Positions 8,846 to 17,050 of a DNA stretch of 64,000 bases are shown here, piece after piece. Numbering within the stretch: the stretch's first letter is position 1; every line of letters starts with the position of its first letter. Origin of the DNA: GCA-002050365 sp964237235 (GTDB lineage: Bacteria; Acidobacteriota; Blastocatellia; Pyrinomonadales; Pyrinomonadaceae); the NCBI GenBank assembly GCA_964237235.1, contig CAXSGY010000004.1:186001-250000 (forward strand), given 5' to 3'. The position numbers were made by a program, and so were the translations under genes. Under the pieces are notes generated by a model. It had not been told where the DNA came from. It searched no databases and saw nothing but the letters and a program-made list of their open reading frames with translations.

Positions 8846-9637
8846 CTAAAGCGTATATGGAATCAGCAGACTTTTTTCCAAATCGGTTTCTTCCAAAGTA
8901 ATTTTACCGTCGGGCATTAATTTTATATTAAGACGAACTAAATCCTGACCTTTGACGACAAAAAATACCGCTTCATATGGAATCGCGTCGTTAATCTGCG
9001 GCGGCTGGATTGTTTTTTCGAATTTTGCCTTAAATTCCGCAAATTCATTTTTTTCGGCTTCGCTCAAATTCGGTCGCTCTTTTAAGTCATTGATATTTTG
9101 CAAAATTTGCAGACGTTTGTCTTTGGATTCGACCGTTTCCAAAAAAGTTCTGATGTAGTCGAGTCTTACTTCGCGTCTTTCCAACGATAAACCCGCTTTT
9201 TCGGCGAGTTCGAAATAGCCTTCACGATTGGCGTTCAAAACGACCGTGAAATCTTTCTCGTCAACTCCGACGAAGATAATAAGCGGGCGCGAAGGTAAAA
9301 ATTTCGAGATGCGGTAAATTTTACCGGCGCGGAAAAACGGTGTCGAAAGCTGTTCGATTTTTGAATTCGCGCTGCGAATAACATTTGCCGAATTCGGATC
9401 TATTTTTTCTACTCTTCGAGCCAGCAATTCTTTCTCATCTACTTTTTCGTCCACTTTTTCGTCCACTTTCATTTTCTCCTGCACCGGCACAGTTTCTTTA
9501 TTCTGCGCCGAATTTACCGACCCAGGCTGAATATTTTGCGCCGTCGCGTTTGTCTGACTACTATTTTTTAACTCTGCTTTTCCGCAACCATATTGCAAAA
9601 ACAACAGCAAAACGAGACTCAAAATCGAATTTCCCAC
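8846..9637 (-). CDS. Possible lipoprotein or secreted protein next to VgrG (candidate immunity protein)
   Basis: The start is set at GTG 9637 because AAGGAG lies six bases upstream and a membrane-targeting segment follows at once. Longer in-frame readings would run inside vgrG. The 264-residue product begins with a hydrophobic stretch SILSLVLLLFLQYGC and a cysteine at about 18. The lipobox is imperfect (Gln at -3) and basic N-terminal residues are lacking, so lipidation is uncertain. Three tandem VDEK units sit at about 60. The rest is hydrophilic with no known domain. It lies 22 bases after the stop of a vgrG with a protease-like tail, the usual place of a cognate immunity gene. That role is inference only. 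Confidence 0.55.
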   Translation of the reverse strand: MGNSILSLVLLLFLQYGCGKAELKNSSQTNATAQNIQPGSVNSAQNKETVPVQEKMKVDEKVDEKVDEKELLARRVEKIDPNSANVIRSANSKIEQLSTPFFRAGKIYRISKFLPSRPLIIFVGVDEKDFTVVLNANREGYFELAEKAGLSLERREVRLDYIRTFLETVESKDKRLQILQNINDLKERPNLSEAEKNEFAEFKAKFEKTIQPPQINDAIPYEAVFFVVKGQDLVRLNIKLMPDGKITLEETDLEKSLLIPYTL

Positions 9638-9659
9638 TTCCCACTCCTTGCAAAAACTT

Positions 9660-12416
9660 TTACGGCGACGGCGGCGATGGATGGTGACCATCCCAGTCTC
9701 CGCCGTAATACTGCGGATAAGTTTGTCCGGTCGAGGTCGAAGGGACAACTTCACCGTTATCAAAACCCTGTCTAACGCGGTCGCGTCCCGCCTGTCTGCC
9801 GATAGCTTCGGCATCCTGGTCCGAGATATTAGGATTATTCGTTCGCGCGTCTCTAACCGCTTGATCGTGCGCCTGCTGATATTGATTTTCGAGCGGGAAA
9901 TGCGAATTGGAAACATCTACTCCTTGCTTGGCGAGTTCGTTTCTGGCTTCAATACTGCGAACGGTTCCATCGGTTTCTTCATTGAGCATCGTGTTGACAT
10001 AATCGTTGCGGCTTTGATTTTGAACATCGCCCGATGTATGTTCGTTGCCCGCCTCGCCGTGATTCATCTCGTGCGTAAAGGTCAACGCCGAAGTCGTCGC
10101 ATTTTCAGTCGGATCCAGGTTCATTGTGTTGGTCGAACCGTCAAAAAAAGACCCCTGACCGGGATTAAAGGTCGGCTGAATATTATAACGATCATAGACT
10201 TCCAAAGCGTGTCTTCCCTGCTGTGAATTTGCCAATGTGCGCCGCATTGCCGAAATACGCGGGTCTTCGCCCGGACGCGGCGGCGCGATGTAGTGCTGCG
10301 AATTGAGTTGCTCCCAACGCCGTCCGCCGCCGCCGCCGCCGGTGCGCGGTCTGTCCAAATAACCCGGTTCGCCCGTATCCGCCGCTTCCGCATCGAGCGG
10401 ATTGCCGAGCATCGGGCTGGAAGTTTCCGTGCCGAAGCCCCCCGAGTTAATTTTTACCGTCGGTGTTCCAGCGATTGTGATTCCGGTCGGATCAATGACG
10501 ATACAGTTGCCGCCGACCTTAAACGAGATTTTCATCGCCGCTTCGAAAATAATTTCGCGGGCGTTTTGTTCGGATTTGCCGGTAATAATCGTAGTTTTAT
10601 CACCTTTGTACCCTTCGACTAAATCCTTGACGACTTTTTCGTAACGTTTGCCGTCAATACCGATAAATTCGTCGTATTTGACGTGAAAATCGTGATTGCC
10701 GCCGACTGTGACGGCGAGATTGCCGCCCGGCTTATTATCGGTGCGGAGTCCGATTAATTCCTGCCGGTCGCCGCCGCAGGTTTCGTAAAGCGATTGGCGC
10801 ACACGCACATCCATCCGCTTTTGCGAATGGATAAAAACCTGTTCTTTGCCCTGTTTGTCTTCAAACCGGAGTTCGTTAAATCCTTTGCCGTCGTCGGGCG
10901 TAGTGCGCGTTTTAATATAAGTCAAGGTCTTATATTGCGGCAGTTTATAATGCGGCATCGAGAGTTCATTATAAACCGAACCGACAATTATCGGCTGATC
11001 CGGGTTGCCTTCGAGAAAATCTACGATGACTTCCTGACCGACGCGCGGTATATGCATCTCGCCCCATTTATTGCCAGCGATGTCGTGCGCCACGCGCACC
11101 CAGCAAGAGCTGTCCGGATCGTATTTATTTTCCCGATCCCAGTTAAACTGCACCTTAACGCGCCCGTATTTGTCGGTAAAAATTTCTTCGCCGGCGAGAC
11201 CGACGACGACTGCCGTCTGGCTGCCGTAAATAATCGGCTTCGCCGTTTTCAAAGGCGGACGAAATTCCGCACTGCCCGAACCGTGGGCGATACAGACGAA
11301 TTCGTTTTCGTAAGCCATCGGCGCGGTAACGCCGATTAAATACGCCGGACTTTGCTCGGCTTGGTGTATAACCGACAGCAAAATATACGGTTTGTTAAAA
11401 TCGCCGTTCGGATGATTTTTAAGTTTGAAGCGATAACCCGGCGTTAAGGTGCAGCAATCGCTTCTGCCGTTAATAGTCTGATATTGCGAGTCGAGCAACG
11501 ACATTCGGTTGGCGACGGTTCTTTTATTATCGTCGAAGACATTCGGCAGATCGCTGCGCTCGCCGCCCATTTTGTCAATATTATCGTATTTTCTGGCGTA
11601 ACCGGGAGGAAATGTGTAATTTTCAATTTGTCGGTTGCCGCCCACATTGTGAATGCTCGTTTTCTCGACATCGAGATGCTTGGTCGGCAACTGAAAATGA
11701 TAATCCCAAAGCGTAACTTTACCGGTTTGCAGCCGGTAATCAATCTGCCAAATTTTAATCGCGCTTTCAAAAACCTCGCCGGTCAAATCTTCATCGAAAA
11801 TTCCTATCTCATATTTACCGGGACAATTATCGGGGCTTTTGAAATCATCACGAAGGATCATTTTTTCGCCTTGCTCCGAATGCTCGAAATAATAATAAAT
11901 GCCTTCTTCCTCCATCAGGCGCGACGCGAAAGCGAAGTCGGTTTCCTGATATTGAACGCAAATATTTCTCGGCTTATATTCGGCTTGCGTCTGAATTTCA
12001 AATTTAAAGCCGTCAAAAACTTTGCGCAGAATATCGGGAACGTTTTTGTGCTGGAAAATACGGCTCTGCGAATTTCTGGTCAATTTCCAAACGTGCGGAA
12101 CGATGGTCGCGCTATAAATCGAATAATCCTTAAAACGTCCGAGAATAGTCAGATTATTAACCATTCCGGCAAATGTGCGTTCGCCGCCGTCGTCCTGTTT
12201 TATATTGATGCTGACCGGCTGACCGATCAAGTCCGTGCCGTCAATGACATTGATGACATAAGCGTCGTCGTCCTGCTGGTCGTACCAAAGCTCGACGTTA
12301 AACTCGAACAGCTCGGAGACTTTTTCTTCCGCATATATTTTATTGATGAGCAGATGATCTTTCCCCAACGGTGTGGAGATAGAAAGAAGTCTGTAATCCT
12401 GCGTCATTTTTGCCAT
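9660..12416 (-). CDS. vgrG: VgrG spike protein with C-terminal zinc-metallopeptidase-like extension
   Basis: A 918-residue T6SS spike protein. Residues 1 to about 560 form the VgrG body: Gp27-like N-terminus, the block YGRVKVQFNWDRENKYD, SCWVRVAHDIAGNKWG and HIPRVGQEVIVDFLEGNPDQ. After the beta-helix (ends near 670) comes a glycine-rich linker and a C-terminal domain of about 230 residues. It contains NTMNLDPTENATTSALTF followed by HEMNH at 782-786, an HExxH zinc site, and a downstream acidic segment NEETDGTVRSIEARNEL that could give the third ligand. This resembles M91/NleD-type effector peptidases, so this is probably a specialised VgrG delivering a protease. The target is unknown. Confidence 0.88.
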   Translation of the reverse strand: MAKMTQDYRLLSISTPLGKDHLLINKIYAEEKVSELFEFNVELWYDQQDDDAYVINVIDGTDLIGQPVSINIKQDDGGERTFAGMVNNLTILGRFKDYSIYSATIVPHVWKLTRNSQSRIFQHKNVPDILRKVFDGFKFEIQTQAEYKPRNICVQYQETDFAFASRLMEEEGIYYYFEHSEQGEKMILRDDFKSPDNCPGKYEIGIFDEDLTGEVFESAIKIWQIDYRLQTGKVTLWDYHFQLPTKHLDVEKTSIHNVGGNRQIENYTFPPGYARKYDNIDKMGGERSDLPNVFDDNKRTVANRMSLLDSQYQTINGRSDCCTLTPGYRFKLKNHPNGDFNKPYILLSVIHQAEQSPAYLIGVTAPMAYENEFVCIAHGSGSAEFRPPLKTAKPIIYGSQTAVVVGLAGEEIFTDKYGRVKVQFNWDRENKYDPDSSCWVRVAHDIAGNKWGEMHIPRVGQEVIVDFLEGNPDQPIIVGSVYNELSMPHYKLPQYKTLTYIKTRTTPDDGKGFNELRFEDKQGKEQVFIHSQKRMDVRVRQSLYETCGGDRQELIGLRTDNKPGGNLAVTVGGNHDFHVKYDEFIGIDGKRYEKVVKDLVEGYKGDKTTIITGKSEQNAREIIFEAAMKISFKVGGNCIVIDPTGITIAGTPTVKINSGGFGTETSSPMLGNPLDAEAADTGEPGYLDRPRTGGGGGGRRWEQLNSQHYIAPPRPGEDPRISAMRRTLANSQQGRHALEVYDRYNIQPTFNPGQGSFFDGSTNTMNLDPTENATTSALTFTHEMNHGEAGNEHTSGDVQNQSRNDYVNTMLNEETDGTVRSIEARNELAKQGVDVSNSHFPLENQYQQAHDQAVRDARTNNPNISDQDAEAIGRQAGRDRVRQGFDNGEVVPSTSTGQTYPQYYGGDWDGHHPSPPSP

Positions 12417-12736
12417 TTCGTTATTTCCTCATCAACTTTTATTCAAAATTTTATGACAGACGATTTCGTTAAGATATTGTCATTATATATTCAAAATCGA
12501 AACTTCAAAACCCTTTTCTCGTCGCGCCGAGATTACTCAAAAATATTGAGACAATTCCGTCAGTTTATATAAGACGGAACAATCGCGCATAAATTGCACT
12601 TTTTCCGACAAATATTTACGAAAGCGAAAACCAGAAGGCGTTTTACCTGAGTTTAAATGCTTTAATTTCACAATCTTAACGGAAGGATTCGCCCATTTTT
12701 CCGAAGAAAACGAACAAATCCTCCCGTCAGGATTTT
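12417..12736. other. 320-base gap between clpV and vgrG
   Basis: An AT-rich region with no convincing gene. It begins after clpV with a hairpin (12716-12735) and ends with GAGG about nine bases before the vgrG start. It may hold a separate promoter for vgrG, the possible lipoprotein and PAAR, but no clear -35/-10 pair was identified. Confidence 0.5.
12716..12736 (-). terminator. Possible terminator after clpV
   Basis: A 7-bp perfect stem AAATCCT / AGGATTT with a six-base loop lies directly after the clpV stop codon. The T-tract on the minus strand is weak, so it may attenuate rather than stop transcription. Confidence 0.5.
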
Positions 12737-15547
12737 TTATTGAATATCGTAAACGAAATTGCCGTCGCCGCCGACGCTCACTTTAACGTTTTTCACGCCG
12801 TCTCCGCTCGCCATTCTCGACAAAAATTCGCCGGACATTTCGGGCAGCATCGTGCCGTTTAAGATATTGAAAACATTGCGCGCGCCCGAGTCAACGTCGG
12901 TGCAGCGTTTCGCCACCGCATCAATCACCGAATCGTCGTAAGTAAACTGTGCTTTATGGTTAGCCGAAATGCGCTGCGCGATTTTTGCCAGCTGAAGTTT
13001 GATAATCATCTTCAGAATATCGTCGGAAATCGGGTAATACGGCGCGACTGTCATTCGACCCAAAAGCGCGGGTTTGAAGGCTTTGACGAGTTCGGGGCGA
13101 ATCGCTTCGAGCAAGCCTTCGGGTTCGGGTTTGGTGTCGGGATCGGCGCACAATTTCATAATCGTATCGGTCGCCACGTTGGAAGTCAGCAAAATCACGC
13201 AGTTTTTAAAATCAATCTCGCGTCCTTCGCCGTCTTCGAGCAATCCTTTATCGAACACCTGATAGAAAAGCTCCATTACATCGGGATGCGCCTTTTCAAC
13301 TTCATCTAAAAGCACGACCGCATACGGTTTTCGTCTGACGGCTTCGGTCAAAACGCCGCCTTCGCCGTAACCGACATAACCCGGAGGCGAGCCTTTTAAG
13401 CTCGAAACCGTGTGCGCTTCCTGATATTCACTCATATTGATCGAGACGAGATTGCGCTCGCCGCCGTAAAGCGTGTCGGCTAACGCCAGAGCCGTCTCGG
13501 TTTTACCGACACCGGAAGTTCCGACCAGCAAAAACACGCCAATCGGACGTTTCGGATCGGTCAAACCGGCGCGCGAAGTCCTGATGCGTTCGGCAATCGC
13601 GTTGAGCGCGTGGTCTTGCCCGACGACTCTTTCCTTCAAAGTTTCCGCCAATTTTAAGACGGCATTAATTTCGTCGGAAACCATTTTGCCGACCGGAATT
13701 CCCGTCCAGCCGGAAATCACTTCGGCGACGGTTTGCCCGTTGACGACCGGCTGCATTAAAGGGTTTTCGCCCTGCACCGCTTTGAGTTCGGCGTTTAATT
13801 TTTTGAGTTCCGTTTTTAATTGTTCGACATCAATTTTCTCGGCGGGCGCGGCTTCGGTCGAAGCAGCTTCCGTTGTTTCGCCTGACGCGGATTTATTTTC
13901 CTGCGCCGCGCCTTCGGAATATTCCGCCGACGGTTCAGTTGCCGCGCCGGTTTGCGCGTCGGCGGCGTTGCCGTCGGTTTCGGGTTTGCCGTTTTGTTTA
14001 TCGAGCCGCGACATTTCGAGCTTGATGCGAATGTTGCGAATCTTTTCGGTCAAATCCTTTTCCTTCGTCCATTGTTCGTTGAGCGCGGCGAGTTTTTCTT
14101 CGGTCGTCGAGCGTTGCTCTTTGAGTTCGCCGAGCCGTTCGCCGTGTTCCGCGCCGGTGACAAGCTCGCGTTCGAGCGAATCAATTTCCGAAGTCAGACG
14201 CTGAATTCTGCGCGTCGCGTCTTCGACCGCGCCCGGTGTCGCGCCCTGACCGATGGCGACTTTGGCGCACGCCGTGTCGAGAACCGAAACTGATTTATCG
14301 GGCAGTTGTCGTCCGGTAATATATCGGTGCGACAATTTCACGCAGTCAACAATCGCTTCGTCGAGAATGCGGACGTTGTGATGTTCTTCCATTTTCCCTA
14401 AAAGACCGCGCATCATTCCGATGGCTTTTTCTTCGTCGGGTTCTTCGACTTTGACGACCTGAAAGCGGCGCGCGAGCGCGGCATCTTTCTCGAAATATTT
14501 TTTGTATTCCGCCCACGTCGTCGCCGCAATCGTGCGAAGCTCGCCGCGCGCCAGTGCCGGTTTCAAAAGATTTGCCGCGTCGTTTTGTCCGGCTTGTCCG
14601 CCCGCGCCGATCATCGTGTGTGCTTCGTCAATAAATAAAATGATCGGTGTCGGCGAGGCTTTTACTTCGTCAATGACGGTTTTCAGACGGTTTTCAAATT
14701 CGCCTTTGATGCCCGCGCCGGCTTGCAGAAGTCCTAAATCGAGCGTTCTGACCGCGACATTTTTCAAAGGCTCGGGAACGTCGCCTTCGGAGATGCGAAG
14801 CGCGAAGCCTTCGACGACCGCCGTTTTTCCAACACCCGCTTCGCCCGTCAAAATCGGATTGTTCTGGCGGCGGCGCGTTAAAATATCAATCACCTGCCGA
14901 ATCTCGAAATCGCGTCCCAAAATCGGGTCAATTTTTCCGGCTTTCGCCTTCGCCGTTAAATCTTCGGTGTATTGATCGAGAGCTTTGGATTTGCCCGGAA
15001 CGCCCGAGGCGACCGGCGCGCCGTCGGAAACGCCGCCCGCTTCTGACAAGCTCGTCGCTTCGCGGTCTTCCATCGAGCCGGAAACGATAGTCGCAAATTC
15101 GCGTTTAAAGCCGTCGAGATTAGTCGTCAGCGCGTTGAATTCGCGAGAAATTTCACGCGCCAGCCGCGCGAAATTTTCATTCGACATCATCGCTAAAATC
15201 AGATGCCCTGAACGTACCTTCGCCGCGCCGTATTCGACCGAGGCGAGCAGCCACGCGTCCTGAATCCACTGCGGCAAACGGTCGCTCAAACCGGGCGTGC
15301 GTGAATTGCCGGTTTTCAGACGGTCGAGCGCGGTGTTGACATCCTTATTTAAACGGTCGCGGTTGATTTCAAAATGACGAACGATTTTCTCGAAATCAGT
15401 ATCGTCCACTTCGAGCAGCTTTGCTAAAATATGCTCGACTTCCACGTCGTAATTCGTCCGCGACAGACACAATCCCGCCGCGCCTTCGAGTGCCGTCCGG
15501 CACGTATCGTTTAATCTCCCGATCAGAGATTTTAGATTAACATTCAT
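12737..15547 (-). CDS. clpV: T6SS sheath-recycling AAA+ ATPase ClpV (TssH)
   Basis: A Clp/Hsp100 family ATPase of 936 residues that disassembles the contracted TssB/TssC sheath in the cytoplasm. It has the N-terminal repeat domain (about 1-155), a first Walker A GEAGVGKT (about 235-242) with Walker B ILFIDEAH, a coiled middle domain (about 440-520) and a second Walker A GTSGVGKT with VVLLDEVEKAHPDV. Its place among tss genes separates it from ClpB. An unusual low-complexity acidic stretch of about 60 residues, rich in Ala, Glu and Thr, interrupts the end of the middle domain. The start has a GGAG site eight bases upstream. Confidence 0.95.
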   Translation of the reverse strand: MNVNLKSLIGRLNDTCRTALEGAAGLCLSRTNYDVEVEHILAKLLEVDDTDFEKIVRHFEINRDRLNKDVNTALDRLKTGNSRTPGLSDRLPQWIQDAWLLASVEYGAAKVRSGHLILAMMSNENFARLAREISREFNALTTNLDGFKREFATIVSGSMEDREATSLSEAGGVSDGAPVASGVPGKSKALDQYTEDLTAKAKAGKIDPILGRDFEIRQVIDILTRRRQNNPILTGEAGVGKTAVVEGFALRISEGDVPEPLKNVAVRTLDLGLLQAGAGIKGEFENRLKTVIDEVKASPTPIILFIDEAHTMIGAGGQAGQNDAANLLKPALARGELRTIAATTWAEYKKYFEKDAALARRFQVVKVEEPDEEKAIGMMRGLLGKMEEHHNVRILDEAIVDCVKLSHRYITGRQLPDKSVSVLDTACAKVAIGQGATPGAVEDATRRIQRLTSEIDSLERELVTGAEHGERLGELKEQRSTTEEKLAALNEQWTKEKDLTEKIRNIRIKLEMSRLDKQNGKPETDGNAADAQTGAATEPSAEYSEGAAQENKSASGETTEAASTEAAPAEKIDVEQLKTELKKLNAELKAVQGENPLMQPVVNGQTVAEVISGWTGIPVGKMVSDEINAVLKLAETLKERVVGQDHALNAIAERIRTSRAGLTDPKRPIGVFLLVGTSGVGKTETALALADTLYGGERNLVSINMSEYQEAHTVSSLKGSPPGYVGYGEGGVLTEAVRRKPYAVVLLDEVEKAHPDVMELFYQVFDKGLLEDGEGREIDFKNCVILLTSNVATDTIMKLCADPDTKPEPEGLLEAIRPELVKAFKPALLGRMTVAPYYPISDDILKMIIKLQLAKIAQRISANHKAQFTYDDSVIDAVAKRCTDVDSGARNVFNILNGTMLPEMSGEFLSRMASGDGVKNVKVSVGGDGNFVYDIQ

Positions 15548-15906
15548 ATTTTTCTCCGGTTTTTAACGTATAAATTAACACAAAATTCGCTTGTAAAATT
15601 TAAATTTTAACGCTCCTTTTACAGCCGTCTGATTTCGTGTTCGAAAATTTATGCTAAAAAGAATTTTAGTTTTTGTTTCTGAATAAGTGATAACTTTTTG
15701 TCGGACAATTAACTTTCACTTTTCACTACTCCACACGACTTTTTCTCGAGTATAAATTCTCCGACGCGACTTAAGCACTCGTGCAAAAATAAATCACATT
15801 TCGGTTCAGAGGCGGGCTACTGCCCGACTTTGGCAAATTTCCCGAACGGCGGGCAGTAGCCCGCCTCTGAACCGTGATTCGGTCTCATATAATTTTGTGT
15901 AAACGC
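15548..15906. other. 359-base gap between tssG and clpV
   Basis: No coding region is supported. The stretch is AT-rich near clpV and holds a perfect 25-bp inverted repeat at 15802-15874, listed separately. A clpV promoter may lie downstream of the repeat, but none is clear by eye. Confidence 0.5.
15802..15874. repeat. Perfect 25-bp inverted repeat (REP/attenuator-like)
   Basis: Arms at 15802-15826 and 15850-15874 are exact reverse complements, 25 of 25, around a 23-base spacer. The arms are GC-rich and read GGCGGGCTACTGCCCG at their core, which is itself partly palindromic. AATCA/TGATT just outside extends the pairing with a bulge. The element lies right after tssG and before clpV. It could be a REP-type mobile palindrome or an mRNA-stabilising or terminating hairpin. 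Confidence 0.85.
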
Positions 15907-16917
15907 TTAGTCCTCGATCTGCAAAATCACTTGCTCGTCGTCCTGCGTAAACGGCTTCGTTTTTAAAAACGAAGTCCAGCCGATCATCGGACGGCGTTTC
16001 GCTCTGGTCGTTAAAATCGTGCTGGGAACTTCTTTCGCCTTTAATTTCAACTGCACGTCGAAATCAACTTCCTGATTAATCATAAAGCGGACGATTGCCA
16101 GAAGCGGTTTGTAAGCCGTGCCGACGGGCAGAAACGCCTGAAACTCGTTGAATTTCAACGCGCCGAGAACGATTCGAAATTTCGACTGATAATCCCAAAT
16201 TTTCGTTCCGATAATGGTCGTCGTGCCGAGCGCGCTGTTGGCTTCGCCGAGTCTGGTGATACTTTCATCATCGAGCGTTATCCATTGACCGCTGAATTGC
16301 TCGATTTTTGCCTTGACGCGGAAATAATCGGCAATCATCTGTTCGAGCGCGACGACCGAATGCGGCTTCTGGATGATCAAACCGCTATACGGCAGAAGCC
16401 CTTCTTCGTCCAGATTCATTTTGCCGCGCAAGCCCTGCGTGCCGAGTCCGACGAAATCGAACAAAAAAGCAGTAAAGTCGTCGTTGCCGCGCTCGTATTG
16501 AACCGGAAAACGATATTTTTCCCACGCGCGGAAAAACATCGAAACCATCCGGTGCGTGAAAATGTCCAGAAAAGCCCAGAGCGAAGTGTCGCCGTAGCGG
16601 GCGCGGTCAACCGCCAATTCGGTATAAGTCGTCGGAAGAACGCCGACGATGCCGAGCATTCCCATAAAATTGACGAACATTTCCAACTTTTCCTTGTCTG
16701 AAAATTCGTCGCTGACTGTTCTTATTTCAAAAATCTCGCTCGGCGGAAATCTTAACGAAGCGTTGCTGCGAAAACGGACGACTTCGTTCTGCGGCGAAAC
16801 GCTGCGCGTCACCGCCGAACGCTCCGGGAAAATTCGTTCGAGCAGACGAACGGCTTGAAAAAATTCAAACTTAAACGGCTCGTCAATTAATTCCTGATTT
16901 AAATCTTTTCCCGCCAT
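15907..16917 (-). CDS. tssG: T6SS baseplate protein TssG
   Basis: A wedge component of the T6SS baseplate that binds TssF, TssE and TssK in the cytoplasm. The 336-residue reading from ATG 16917 begins MAGKDLNQELIDEPFKFEFF, with the TssG landmark FFQAVRLLERIFP. A longer frame to 16995 adds 26 residues that do not look like TssG, so the inner start is preferred. Other family segments are EIFEIRTVSDE, GMLGIVGVLPTTYTEL and FLDIFTHRMVSMFFRAWEKY. It follows tssF in the same direction. A long palindrome separates it from clpV downstream. Confidence 0.93.
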   Translation of the reverse strand: MAGKDLNQELIDEPFKFEFFQAVRLLERIFPERSAVTRSVSPQNEVVRFRSNASLRFPPSEIFEIRTVSDEFSDKEKLEMFVNFMGMLGIVGVLPTTYTELAVDRARYGDTSLWAFLDIFTHRMVSMFFRAWEKYRFPVQYERGNDDFTAFLFDFVGLGTQGLRGKMNLDEEGLLPYSGLIIQKPHSVVALEQMIADYFRVKAKIEQFSGQWITLDDESITRLGEANSALGTTTIIGTKIWDYQSKFRIVLGALKFNEFQAFLPVGTAYKPLLAIVRFMINQEVDFDVQLKLKAKEVPSTILTTRAKRRPMIGWTSFLKTKPFTQDDEQVILQIED

Positions 16918-17050
16918 TACATTTTTTTTGTTTATTTGCCGACGGAGCAACAGCGCGGAAAAATTTATCTTCGTCTGTTGGAATTCGGATAACAATGATT
17001 TACCGCGCGCCGGCGCGTTTAGAAATACGGACCCTGCCGTCCGCTTTCTG

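Noticed and set aside
8846..9637. Possible lipoprotein as the missing TssJ
   Set aside because: It is longer than usual TssJ, lies by vgrG and not near tssK-L-M, and shows no TssJ-like segments by eye.
9638..9916. 93-codon upstream extension of the possible lipoprotein frame, within vgrG
   Set aside because: It is arginine-rich shadow sequence overlapping the vgrG tail. GTG 9637 has a good RBS and is followed by the export signal.
11484..12572. 362-codon plus-strand frame
   Set aside because: Antisense to the VgrG body, which has clear family motifs. The frame has no recognisable domain.
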